From Bacteroidota bacterium (lineage in GTDB: Bacteria; Bacteroidota; Bacteroidia; UKL13-3), in assembly GCA_004293295.1 (NCBI GenBank), contig RDYC01000201.1:1-20885 (forward strand): 20,885 nt of DNA, in the 5' to 3' direction. The notes below the pieces were generated by a model. That model did not search any database. It had not been told where the DNA came from and saw nothing but the letters and a program-made list of their open reading frames with translations. This document shows positions 7,472 through 14,857 of this stretch, one piece after another. The translations under genes and the position numbers were made by a program. The first letter of the stretch is position 1. Every line of letters begins with the position of its first letter.

Positions 7472-7521
7472 GTTAAAACAAGTTAAACATAATTTAATCA
7501 TCAAATAAATTTAATACAACA

Positions 7522-8352
7522 ATGAGTACTATTAGTGCTGCTGATGTTAACAAATTGCGCCAAATGACTGGCGCTGGAATGATGGACTGTAAAAAGGCCC
7601 TCACAGAAACCAATGGAGATATGGATGCTGCCGTTGATTTTCTTCGTAAAAAAGGTGCAAAAGTTAGTGCTGCTCGTGCTGACAGGGATGCAAAAGAAGG
7701 TGCAATTATTGCCAAAACCTCTGCCGACAGAAAATTAGGCGTAATTATACAATTAAGTTGCGAAACAGACTTTGTTGCAAAAAATGAAGACTTCGTAAAA
7801 TTTGCCCATAGCATTGCTGATTTGGCTTTGGCTCATAAACCAGCATCTGCTGATGCGTTAAAAGCGTTAGACATGGGTGGTTTGCCACTTAGTGAAAGAT
7901 TAATTGAACAAGTTGGAAAGATTGGAGAAAAAATTGACGTTGTTAAATATGAGATTGTTGAAGGAACTAACATTGTCGCTTATATCCATGCAGCCAACAG
8001 GCTTGGTGTTTTGGTGGTGCTAAACAATGAACCAAACGATACCAATTTTATTGCCGGAAAAGATGCGGCCATGCAAGTTGCGGCTCTAAATCCTACTGCA
8101 GTTGATAAGGATGGCGTTGATGCCAGTGTTGTTGAAAGGGAATTGGAAATTGCCAAAGAGCAAGTTCGTGCTGAAGGAAAACCAGAAAACATGATTGAGA
8201 AAATAGCCCAAGGTAAATTGGCTAAGTTCTATAAAGAATCTACTCTGTTAAACCAGGAATTTGTAAAAGACAGCAGTTTAAATGTTGGACAAATGTTGGA
8301 CAAGGCCGAAAAGGGTCTTACCGTTACTTCATTTAAGCGTGTTTCTTTATAA
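7522..8352 (+). CDS. tsf: Elongation factor Ts
   Basis: 276 residues; the guanine-nucleotide exchange factor for EF-Tu. The N-terminal UBA-like domain is clear (VNKLRQMTGAGMMDCKKALT, residues 9-28; NGDMDAAVDFLRKKG). The TDFVAKNEDF motif at 82-91, which touches the EF-Tu nucleotide site, is intact. Later parts include the dimerisation core (YIHAANRLGVLVVLN) and the conserved KLAKFYKESTLLNQEFVKD near the C-terminus. The start is ATG 7522 in an AT-rich leader with no Shine-Dalgarno. It is bounded by the rpsB-tsf hairpin upstream and a strong terminator downstream, so it can end the operon transcript. Confidence 0.98.
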   Translation: MSTISAADVNKLRQMTGAGMMDCKKALTETNGDMDAAVDFLRKKGAKVSAARADRDAKEGAIIAKTSADRKLGVIIQLSCETDFVAKNEDFVKFAHSIADLALAHKPASADALKALDMGGLPLSERLIEQVGKIGEKIDVVKYEIVEGTNIVAYIHAANRLGVLVVLNNEPNDTNFIAGKDAAMQVAALNPTAVDKDGVDASVVERELEIAKEQVRAEGKPENMIEKIAQGKLAKFYKESTLLNQEFVKDSSLNVGQMLDKAEKGLTVTSFKRVSL

Positions 8353-8372
8353 TTTTTTCTCATTGCGCTATT

Positions 8373-8408
8373 AAAAAGGCTGCCCATAAAGGCAGCCTTT
8401 TTGTTTTT
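8373..8408 (+). terminator. Strong intrinsic terminator after tsf
   Basis: AAAAAGGCTGCC (8373-8384) pairs perfectly with GGCAGCCTTTTT (8391-8402) over a 6-base loop, followed by G and five T. The 12-bp stem and T tracts make this a textbook terminator about 20 bases after the tsf stop. It closes the ribosomal operon. Confidence 0.9.
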
Positions 8409-8471
8409 AACCCCTCACAACTTTCGTATTTAACAACTAAGCACCTTTTTCGGTAGTGGGTTCTAAATATC

Positions 8472-8483
8472 CGATTGCAATCG
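8472..8483. repeat. Perfect 12-base palindrome
   Basis: CGATTGCAATCG is fully self-complementary and stands alone in the gene-free stretch. This size and symmetry suit a dimeric regulator's operator, but no second copy was noticed in the window and no regulator gene lies beside it. Chance occurrence is possible. Confidence 0.35.
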
Positions 8484-8551
8484 TCCATATATTTATCGTA
8501 TTACCTACATTATCAAACAAGTAAAACTACATATAAATATTATTAAACATA

Positions 8552-8619
8552 ATACAAACCCAAGCATAGGCTAAATGTGGCATCAGAAAAGCACTAAAAC
8601 TGAAGAGAACGGTTTGTAT
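8552..8619. repeat. Spaced 9-base inverted repeat (possible RNA stem)
   Basis: ATACAAACC (8552-8560) and GGTTTGTAT (8611-8619) are exact reverse complements 50 bases apart. The enclosed part has a further weak stem using the same right arm (AAACTG with CGGTTT). If transcribed it would form a closed domain of about 68 bases. No T run follows, so it is not a terminator. It could be part of a small RNA or a leader. Confidence 0.35.
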
Positions 8620-8662
8620 CCCTGAAAACATACATGGTTATCGCTTAGTTTAATAGAACATT

Positions 8663-8698
8663 GTTAAAAACCGGGCGTGTTTAACCTTAAAGAAGGTT
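8663..8698 (+). promoter_or_regulatory. Two overlapping, mutually exclusive hairpins before the LUD gene
   Basis: GTTAAA (8663-8668) can pair with TTTAAC (8680-8685), and AACCTT (8683-8688) can pair with AAGGTT (8693-8698). The two share bases 8683-8685, so only one can form. They end about 43 bases before the LUD start. Such a layout could act as a switch in a leader, but the stems are only 6 bp and no ligand motif is seen. Confidence 0.25.
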
Positions 8699-8741
8699 TC
8701 GCTATTATTTTTATAAAATATATTAAATTGCTGCTGTGGCA

Positions 8742-9404
8742 ATGGAGCAAAATACAACAACCGCAAAGGAAAAAATCTTAAAAAAAGTACGGCAAGCCCT
8801 TATTTTTAAAGCTAAAGCGATGTATACCAACATTGACCTTGACAGTAATGTGTATGCGCAGCCCAAAAACGAAGAACCTCTTTTAGAAACCTTTGCACGT
8901 AACTTTACCCAGGAGCATGGTCAATTTGTGTTTTGTGATAACCGCTTTGATTTTATAGACAAAATGCTAACCTTGGTTGAGCGTAAAAAGTACAAAATGC
9001 TTCATTGTTGGGAACCGGAGTTACAACAACAACTTAAAGAGTCGGGTGTGCCTTTTATTGACGACAAAAAGCAAATGGAAAAAGCATTTGTTGGCATAAC
9101 ATCTTGTGAAAGTCTTGTTGCACGAACCGGAAGTATATTAATCAGCTCCACAAAAAACAGCCGACAACTAACCATTTTCCCCCAAGTTCACATTGTTGTT
9201 GCTTATACCTCTCAGGTTGTTATGGAATTAAAAGATGCCATGCTACAAATCAAAAACAGGTATGGGCGCAACCTTCCCAGTATGCTCTGTTTCACAACCG
9301 GCCCCAGCCGAACTGCGGATATTGAAAGAACCTTGGTAATAGGTGCTCATGGGCCGAAGGATGTGTTTGTTTTTTTAATTGATGACCAACACCAAACCGC
9401 TTGA
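8742..9404 (+). CDS. LUD-domain protein, LutC/YkgG-like
   Basis: About 220 residues, recognised as the LUD (DUF162) family that includes LutC of the lactate-utilisation LutABC complex. Family signatures: SCESLVARTGSILISS (about 121-136), QVHIVVA, and the C-terminal TTGPSRTADIERTLVIGAHGPKD, with TGPSRTADIE at about 186-195 and GAHGP at about 201-205. No LutA or LutB gene is next to it, so a role in lactate oxidation is not shown; Bacteroidota often carry stand-alone copies of unknown function. Start: ATG 8742 is preferred; a GTG at 8736 would add two residues. A structured gene-free stretch lies upstream. lpxH follows 26 bases after the stop on the same strand with its own -7 box. Probably cytosolic. 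Confidence 0.85.
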   Translation: MEQNTTTAKEKILKKVRQALIFKAKAMYTNIDLDSNVYAQPKNEEPLLETFARNFTQEHGQFVFCDNRFDFIDKMLTLVERKKYKMLHCWEPELQQQLKESGVPFIDDKKQMEKAFVGITSCESLVARTGSILISSTKNSRQLTIFPQVHIVVAYTSQVVMELKDAMLQIKNRYGRNLPSMLCFTTGPSRTADIERTLVIGAHGPKDVFVFLIDDQHQTA

Positions 9405-9411
9405 TAATTGT

Positions 9412-9419
9412 TAATTTTG
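9412..9419 (+). promoter_or_regulatory. Predicted -7 box for lpxH
   Basis: TAATTTTG, followed by C, matches TAnnTTTG exactly. It lies 8 bases after the LUD gene stop and 11 bases before the TTG at 9431. No clear -33 box is found, so support is from the -7 box and position only. Confidence 0.45.
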
Positions 9420-9430
9420 CTCCATAAAAT

Positions 9431-10195
9431 TTGTTCATTTTGAATCCACTTCGCGTTTATTTTGCTTCTGACTTTCATTTGGGAATTCCTGATTATGCTA
9501 GTAGCTTGGAGCGGGAAAAACGCATTGTAAAATGGTTAGATCGTATTAAACACGATGCCACAGACATTTATATTGTTGGTGATATTTTTGATTTTTGGTT
9601 TGAATTCAAAACTGTTGTTCCAAAAGGATTTACCCGTTTACTCGGTAAACTTGCTGAGCTGAGCGATTCAGGGATCAACTTGCACTTGTTTCATGGAAAT
9701 CATGATTTGTGGCAGTTTGGATACTTAGAAAAAGAATTAAATTGTAAGGTCTATGATAAACCAATAACAATTACTTTGGGCGAAAAAGTATTTCACATTG
9801 CCCACGGTGACGGACTGGGACCAAACCAGCGCTGGTTTAAATTTATTCTCGGCATTTACCGGAATTATTTCTTTCAACGTTTGTTTGCTTTTTTCCACCC
9901 TAATATTGGTATTAGCATTGCAAACTGGTTTTCGGCAAACAGCAAAAAAAATACATTTACAGAAAATGCAACCTATTACGGTGATGACAAGGAGTTCCTA
10001 ATGCTTTATGCCAAACAATTTTTGCGTAATCAACACGTTGATTTTTTTATATTTGGTCATCGCCATTTACCTATGATTAAACCAATTACAGCAGGCAGTA
10101 CTTTTGTTAACTTAGGCGATTGGATTTCGTATTTTACTTATGCCGTATTTGATGGAGAATCCCTCACCCTTCATTCGTTTGATGAGCATGCTTAA
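9431..10195 (+). CDS. lpxH: UDP-2,3-diacylglucosamine diphosphatase (metallophosphoesterase)
   Basis: 254 residues of the calcineurin-like phosphoesterase fold, matching LpxH, which hydrolyses UDP-2,3-diacylglucosamine to lipid X in lipid A synthesis at the inner face of the inner membrane. Metal-binding motifs are all present: SDFHLG (D14, H16), GDIFDFW (D51), GNHD (N90-D92), AHGDGLG (H125, D127) and FGHRHLP (H210, H212). A hydrophobic-aromatic insertion (about 136-168, RWFKFILGIYRNYFFQRLF) resembles the helical lid that binds the acyl chains. No ATG lies upstream of SDFHLG. TTG 9431 and TTG 9440 are both possible starts; 9431 is used. The 3' end overlaps the next gene. The related LpxG/LpxH2 types are less likely because of the lid sequence. 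Confidence 0.92.
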   Translation: MFILNPLRVYFASDFHLGIPDYASSLEREKRIVKWLDRIKHDATDIYIVGDIFDFWFEFKTVVPKGFTRLLGKLAELSDSGINLHLFHGNHDLWQFGYLEKELNCKVYDKPITITLGEKVFHIAHGDGLGPNQRWFKFILGIYRNYFFQRLFAFFHPNIGISIANWFSANSKKNTFTENATYYGDDKEFLMLYAKQFLRNQHVDFFIFGHRHLPMIKPITAGSTFVNLGDWISYFTYAVFDGESLTLHSFDEHA

Positions 10196-10991
10196 TCGTG
10201 TTTATATCCTTTTTGTTGTAGTTTGTTGCATGTCCTTTGTTGCGCAAGATTCTCGACAAAACTTTACCCTGATTACCGGTTTAAGATTAAATGTTAAGTG
10301 TATGGAAACAGACAATTTGGGTAATCTTTATGTGGTTACAAAAACTAATCAATTGTATAAGTACGGAAGAAATGGCAAATTACTTAGTACACTAAATTTC
10401 AATTACATTGGAAATATTACCCAATTGGATGCCAGTAATCCAATGGAAATTTACTTGTTCTACAAGGAATTAAACAAGGTTGTTTTTTTAGATAATAACT
10501 TGGCTTTTAGAGGCGAAATCAATCTAAACAAAGCCAATATCATTCAAGCATCTGCAATTGCCCGCTCTTACGACAACAACATCTGGGTATTTGATTTGGG
10601 GGATTTGCAGTTGAAAAAAGTAAACAAAACAAATGAGGTGGAGCAGGAAAGTGGAAACATCAGACAATACATTAGTGGGAATGCAGCCGTAAACTATATG
10701 TTTGATAACAACGACCGTGTTTTTGTAGTTGACTCATTAAATGGCATTTTGTTGTTTGACATATTTGCCAGCTATATAAAAACCATTCCCGTTAAAGGAG
10801 TAAGTGACATTAAAGTATTGGACAAGTACTTGTTCTATTTCGATAATCAACAGCTAAGCCGCTATAATTGGCAAACACCCAAAAAACAATCATTTGAGTT
10901 ACCAGATACCTTAAACCTGCGTAAATTGAGTATTGAAAAAGAACGCTTATACTTACAAAAAGCCGACAGTATTTATATTTACAGTTACTAA
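10182..10991 (+). CDS. Secreted beta-propeller-like protein of unknown function
   Basis: About 269 residues. A signal peptide (about residues 3-20, LNRVYILFVVVCCMSFVAQ) is followed by repeating blade-like units: CMETDNLGNLYVVTKTNQLYKY, YIGNITQLDASNPMEIYLFY, KVVFLDNNLAFRGEI, ARSYDNNIWVFDLGDLQLKK and DNNDRVFVVDSLNGILLFD. These hint at a six- or seven-bladed propeller of NHL/SMP-30 style, but the repeats are divergent and no catalytic site is visible. Longer starts (10140, 10152) would bury the signal peptide inside the lpxH frame, so ATG 10182 (or 10188) is chosen. It overlaps lpxH by 14 bases (8 with the later start), which implies translational coupling and perhaps an envelope role. Function unknown. 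Confidence 0.7.
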   Translation: MSMLNRVYILFVVVCCMSFVAQDSRQNFTLITGLRLNVKCMETDNLGNLYVVTKTNQLYKYGRNGKLLSTLNFNYIGNITQLDASNPMEIYLFYKELNKVVFLDNNLAFRGEINLNKANIIQASAIARSYDNNIWVFDLGDLQLKKVNKTNEVEQESGNIRQYISGNAAVNYMFDNNDRVFVVDSLNGILLFDIFASYIKTIPVKGVSDIKVLDKYLFYFDNQQLSRYNWQTPKKQSFELPDTLNLRKLSIEKERLYLQKADSIYIYSY

Positions 10992-11042
10992 TGAATGGTT
11001 GGCGTTGTTGCAAATTTTTACGAAATTCGCACCTTGATTCTT

Positions 11043-11056
11043 TGCCGAAGTCGGCA
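11043..11056. repeat. 14-base palindrome in the prfA leader
   Basis: TGCCGAAGTCGGCA is a perfect palindrome 20 bases before the prfA ATG. As RNA it gives a 5-bp GC-rich stem with an AAGT loop. It could be an operator or a small leader hairpin; there is no T run after it, so it is not a terminator. Confidence 0.35.
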
Positions 11057-11076
11057 TTTACGCTTATTCAACAAAC

Positions 11077-12126
11077 ATGTTAGATAAATTAGAAACACTT
11101 AAAGTTCGGTTTGATCAGGTTCAGGATATGCTTTCGCAACCGGATGTGGTAAGTGATATGAAAAGATTTACGCAACTAAACAGGGAGTATAAAGAGTTGC
11201 AGAAAATAGTGGACAAATACTACGAATACCGCAATCTTATCGGAAACATTGATAATAATAAAAATATTGTTAGCAATGAGAAGGACGAAGAGCTCCGTGA
11301 AATGGCCAAATTTGAATTGGAAGAGTTGGTTCCTCTGGTTCAGCCACTTGAAGAAGAAATTAGGATGATGTTGGTTCCCAAAGACCCTGAGGATGCAAAA
11401 AATGCTGTTCTTGAAATACGAGGAGGAACCGGAGGAGACGAGGCAAGTATTTTTGCAGGAGACCTTTACCGCATGTATATGCGCTATTGTGAGCAAAGAG
11501 GCTGGAAAACGGAGGTAATAGATTTTACCGAAGGCACGGCTGGAGGATACAAGGAAATTGTGGTGGAAGTTACTGGTGATGATGTGTACGGAACCTTAAA
11601 ATACGAAAGTGGTGTGCATCGCGTTCAACGTGTTCCAGATACAGAAACACAGGGCAGGGTGCATACTTCTGCAGCAACCGTGGTGGTGTTACCGGAGGCT
11701 GAAGAGGTTGATGTACAATTAAATCCCGCAGATATTGATATGCAGACTGCCCGTTCAGGCGGGGCCGGTGGGCAAAATGTAAACAAGGTAGAAACCAAAG
11801 TACAGCTTACGCATAAACCCACAGGCATTGTAATTGTTTGTCAGGTGGAGCGCAGCCAAAGTGCCAATAAAGAACGGGCTTACAAAATGCTAAAATCACA
11901 ATTATACGAACTGGAATTGCGCAAACGCAATGAGGCTAAAAGTGTGGTAGAAGCCGGTAAGAAAAAAATTGAGTGGGGTTCACAGATTCGCAACTATGTG
12001 TTTCATCCTTATAAATTGGTGAAAGATTTACGCACCGATACGGAAACCAGTGATGTGCAAGGTGTAATGGATGGCGATTTGGACCAGTTTATCAAAGCCT
12101 ATTTAATGGAAGAATCGCAGCATTAA
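11077..12126 (+). CDS. prfA: Peptide chain release factor 1
   Basis: 349 residues, slightly shorter than the 360 of E. coli RF1. It ends translation at UAA and UAG. The peptidyl-tRNA hydrolysis motif GGQ is at 231-233 in ARSGGAGGQNVNKVET. The stop-codon recognition tripeptide P-x-T is at 187-189 (PDT, in VQRVPDTETQGRVHTS), which marks RF1; RF2 would carry SPF. N-terminal helices (1-100) include LVPKDPEDAKNAVLEIRGGTGGDEAS at the start of domain 2. The Gln of GGQ is normally methylated by PrmC, whose gene is not in the window. The gene is convergent with the DNA ligase gene, with 16 bases between stops and no obvious strong terminator in that gap. Confidence 0.97.
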   Translation: MLDKLETLKVRFDQVQDMLSQPDVVSDMKRFTQLNREYKELQKIVDKYYEYRNLIGNIDNNKNIVSNEKDEELREMAKFELEELVPLVQPLEEEIRMMLVPKDPEDAKNAVLEIRGGTGGDEASIFAGDLYRMYMRYCEQRGWKTEVIDFTEGTAGGYKEIVVEVTGDDVYGTLKYESGVHRVQRVPDTETQGRVHTSAATVVVLPEAEEVDVQLNPADIDMQTARSGGAGGQNVNKVETKVQLTHKPTGIVIVCQVERSQSANKERAYKMLKSQLYELELRKRNEAKSVVEAGKKKIEWGSQIRNYVFHPYKLVKDLRTDTETSDVQGVMDGDLDQFIKAYLMEESQH

Positions 12127-12142
12127 ACAAACTTGTTGATGA

Positions 12143-13726
12143 TTATTTAATTAATGTTTTTAACGTTGCTAACGTATCAGCTTCTTCTTTCTTTTTATCT
12201 TGTCGCCAGCGCAATATGCGCGGAAACCGCAATGCTACTCCCGATTTATGTCGTGTGGAATAATTGATTCCCTCAAACCCTATTTCAAAAACCAACTCCG
12301 GTGTTACGCTTCTTACCGGGCCAAACTTATCAATGGTATGTTGTTTAATCCAAGCATCAACGGCAGCCATTTCTTTATCAGTTAACCCGCTGTAAGCTTT
12401 GGCAAAAGGCACCAACTCTCCATTATCATTCCAAACGGCAAAGGTATAATCTGTGTACATGTTAGCCCTGCGCCCACTGCCTCGCATGGCATAAATCATT
12501 ACTGCATCAATACTCATGGGGTCTAATTTCCATTTGTACCAACTCCCCTTTTTACGACCCACTTCGTAAATACTTTGTTGTTGTTTCAACATCAACCCTT
12601 CACTGTTTACTTCCCTTGCCAAACTCCTGATTTGGATAAGTTGTTCCCAAGTATCAGCTTCTACAACAGGTGATAATTTAAGTTGGGGAACATTGGTTTC
12701 TTCCACCAATTTGGCGAGTAAGGCCCTGCGTTCAACCAATGGTTTTTGGCGCATATCTACCCCATCTAATTCCAATAAGTCATAAGCAAAAATCACCGCA
12801 GGAACCTCTTGCAATACTTTAGCGGTAACGTTTTTCCGCCCAATGCGTGTTTGCAGGTGGTTAAAATTAAGCACGGCATTTTCCTTATAGCCAATCAACT
12901 CTCCATCAATTACTGCATCGTATTTTAACTGATTTCCAATAGCCATTAACTCAGGAAATTTTTCTGTAATTAGGTCTTCGCCCCTGCTCCAGATAAATGT
13001 TTGTTGTTTGCGTTGAATAAATTGGCAACGTATTCCATCCCATTTATACTCCGCTTGCCAATTGCTGATGTCTCCCAACTCATGCACCTCTCCTTCTACA
13101 GCATATGCCAAATAAAAAGGGTAAGGTTTTGATAACTCATCAGCACCATCCTCATTAAACAACAACTCCTGATAGGTGATGGTATAAGGATTCCAATTCC
13201 CCATTAAACGATGGGCAATCTTGTTTTCATGCAACTTGGTGTGTTTGCTGAGTGCTTTTACCATTAATTTGGTAGAAACACCCATACGAAAAGCACCGGA
13301 AGTAATTTTGTTAAATACAAACCGCTCCTCTTTGGTAAACTGTTTCCAGGCATCAACTATCCATTTCTTTTTGATTTCCTCGGCTACTTGTTCATGCCAT
13401 TGCATTTGTTTAATCCATTGCGCAAGTGTTAAGCTACTAGCACTACTATAATCAGGAAGTATACTGCTTATGGTTTCTGATAAATCGCCCACAATATGGT
13501 AACACTCTTCAAACAACCAATAAGGAATGCCTGCCGATTCTGCAGCCCATTGTTTTAGCTGGGTAGTTTTTACAATACGCTTGGGATTGCGTCCGCTAAA
13601 GATGGCAATGGTCCAAAGTTTGTCCTCATCCGATGCCTCATTAAAATAGGCCGCTAATGCATCCACTTTTTCATTGGTTTTAGTGGTGCGGTCAATTTGA
13701 ACAAAAAGCTGCACAAAGTTTTTCAC
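12143..13726 (-). CDS. ATP-dependent DNA ligase (damage-response ligase type)
   Basis: 527 residues with the arrangement of the ATP-dependent ligases encoded beside an exonuclease in many bacteria (the cisplatin-damage-response type). The N-terminal DNA-binding domain (about 1-215) includes SGAFRMGVSTKLMVKALS. The nucleotidyltransferase domain has the active-site Lys in YKWDGIRCQFIQ (motif I, K228), motif Ia/III-like IWSRGEDLITEKFPEL and VIDGELIGY, motif IV EGLMLKQ and motif V WYKWKLDPMSIDAVMI. A C-terminal OB fold follows, ending ALRFPRILRWRQDKK. It seals nicks with ATP. Its ATG overlaps the stop of the upstream exonuclease gene as ATGA, so the two are translated together. The usual partner helicase and PdeM-type phosphoesterase are not downstream; prfA is. 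Confidence 0.93.
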   Translation of the reverse strand: MKNFVQLFVQIDRTTKTNEKVDALAAYFNEASDEDKLWTIAIFSGRNPKRIVKTTQLKQWAAESAGIPYWLFEECYHIVGDLSETISSILPDYSSASSLTLAQWIKQMQWHEQVAEEIKKKWIVDAWKQFTKEERFVFNKITSGAFRMGVSTKLMVKALSKHTKLHENKIAHRLMGNWNPYTITYQELLFNEDGADELSKPYPFYLAYAVEGEVHELGDISNWQAEYKWDGIRCQFIQRKQQTFIWSRGEDLITEKFPELMAIGNQLKYDAVIDGELIGYKENAVLNFNHLQTRIGRKNVTAKVLQEVPAVIFAYDLLELDGVDMRQKPLVERRALLAKLVEETNVPQLKLSPVVEADTWEQLIQIRSLAREVNSEGLMLKQQQSIYEVGRKKGSWYKWKLDPMSIDAVMIYAMRGSGRRANMYTDYTFAVWNDNGELVPFAKAYSGLTDKEMAAVDAWIKQHTIDKFGPVRSVTPELVFEIGFEGINYSTRHKSGVALRFPRILRWRQDKKKEEADTLATLKTLIK

Positions 13727-14757
13727 GGCTGTCCCTCCTTACCCTCCTCTTGTTTCTCTGCTTCCGGTTGTTCTCCAACAAATCGCGTAGCTACTTCCTG
13801 TGCATCATAACCCAACTCTGTTAAATATTTGGCATAAATAGCCGTGTACCCATGGGTAACTAAAATACGTTGCGCTCCGGTGGCTTTAACCGCGCTGTTT
13901 AGTCCTTGCCAGTCTGCATGATCACTTAATACAAAACCCATATCCGCACTGTCCCTTCTTTTAGCACCTCTTAAACCCATCCAACCACTGGCAACAGCTG
14001 TGGTATAAGGTTCAAACTTTTTCATCCACAAACTGCCTTCTGCTGAAAGCGGAGCAATAACCAAGGCTGTTTTAAATATATTTTTATCAAACGATTGATC
14101 GACTTTTTTAGTCGGTTTCAAATGGACTCCTGCCTCTTCATAAGCCTCATTCATATTTTGTACAGAACCATGAACCAACACTTGGCCAATATGGTGATCG
14201 AGGTGTTGTAAAATGCGTTGGGCTTTACCCAGTGAATAAGCAAACATTACCGAACACTTACCTGCTGCTGCGTTCGCTCTCCACCATGCATTAATTTGTT
14301 CCATGATATCAACCTGCGGTTTCCAGTTGTATACAGGCAAGCCAAAGGTGCTTTCCGTAATAAACGTGTGGCATTTAACCGGCTCAAATGCCGGGCTTAT
14401 ACCATCATCAATTGTTTTGTAATCGCCACTTGCCACCCAAACATCTCCTTGGTAAGCAACCCTAATTTGTGCTGAACCCAACACATGTCCGGCAGGAAAA
14501 AAAGTAAATTCCACGCCATTAATTTGAATGGGCTTTCCGTAAGCAATGCTTTCAAATTGTTGCGGCCCAAGCCGTCTCTTTAATATGGGAATACTCTGTT
14601 CATGTGCCAGGTAATGTTTCATTCCCCAGCGGGCATGGTCGCCATGTGCATGGGTTATCAGTGCGCGGGTAACAGGCTTCCAGGGGTCAATATACACGTC
14701 TGCCTGAGGCACGTACATGCCATGATCAGTAAATTGAATGAGTTGGTTATTTTGCAT
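13723..14757 (-). CDS. Ligase-associated DNA exonuclease (metallo-beta-lactamase / beta-CASP-like fold)
   Basis: 344 residues. The metal site is clear: ITHAHGDHARWG (HxHxDH at 36-41), then GHVLGSAQIRV and the GDYKT loop, a later Asp/His region (LSDHADWQGL), and the ending ILVTHGYTA. This matches the exonuclease found with ATP-dependent ligases (distant relatives of SNM1/Artemis and the RNase J-like nucleases), thought to trim ends before sealing. The conserved start reads QFTDHGMYVPQADVYIDPWKPV. The last residues, after FVGEQ, form a Glu/Lys-rich tail. The stop overlaps the ligase start by 4 bases (ATGA). About 100 bases separate it from the upstream peptidase gene, and no clear promoter box is seen in that gap, so read-through from upstream is possible. 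Confidence 0.9.
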   Translation of the reverse strand: MQNNQLIQFTDHGMYVPQADVYIDPWKPVTRALITHAHGDHARWGMKHYLAHEQSIPILKRRLGPQQFESIAYGKPIQINGVEFTFFPAGHVLGSAQIRVAYQGDVWVASGDYKTIDDGISPAFEPVKCHTFITESTFGLPVYNWKPQVDIMEQINAWWRANAAAGKCSVMFAYSLGKAQRILQHLDHHIGQVLVHGSVQNMNEAYEEAGVHLKPTKKVDQSFDKNIFKTALVIAPLSAEGSLWMKKFEPYTTAVASGWMGLRGAKRRDSADMGFVLSDHADWQGLNSAVKATGAQRILVTHGYTAIYAKYLTELGYDAQEVATRFVGEQPEAEKQEEGKEGQP

Positions 14758-14857
14758 GTACTGGTGCTACGTTGAGCTCTTAATATTGTGTTTAAAATCC
14801 ATCCCACTATGCTACTATGGATGCAACGCATGCCGCAACAAAGCAGTTGTAGCCCCA

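Larger units (their letters stand above)
8409..8735. other. Gene-free stretch with inverted repeats between tsf and the LUD gene
   Basis: About 330 bases with no convincing open reading frame on either strand and no tRNA cloverleaf. It is AT-rich but has local structure: a 12-base palindrome at 8472-8483, a 9-base inverted repeat at 8552-8560 and 8611-8619, and two overlapping small hairpins at 8663-8698. It could hold a small RNA, the regulatory leader of the LUD gene, or decayed DNA. I cannot identify a known RNA family in it. Confidence 0.4.

Noticed and set aside
8409..8735. tRNA, tmRNA or known riboswitch in the gene-free stretch
   Set aside because: No cloverleaf, no CCA end, no recognisable conserved riboswitch core; only short inverted repeats are visible.
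10140..10181. Longer start for the propeller-like protein
   Set aside because: It would place 14 residues of polar sequence before the signal peptide and lies inside the lpxH reading frame; ATG 10182/10188 fits a signal peptide better.
8736..10195. Lactate-utilisation operon (LutABC) followed by more lut genes
   Set aside because: Only the LutC-like gene is present; the next gene is clearly LpxH.
12127..12142. Bidirectional terminator between prfA and the ligase gene
   Set aside because: The 16-base gap has only a tiny ACAA/TTGT match, too weak to call.
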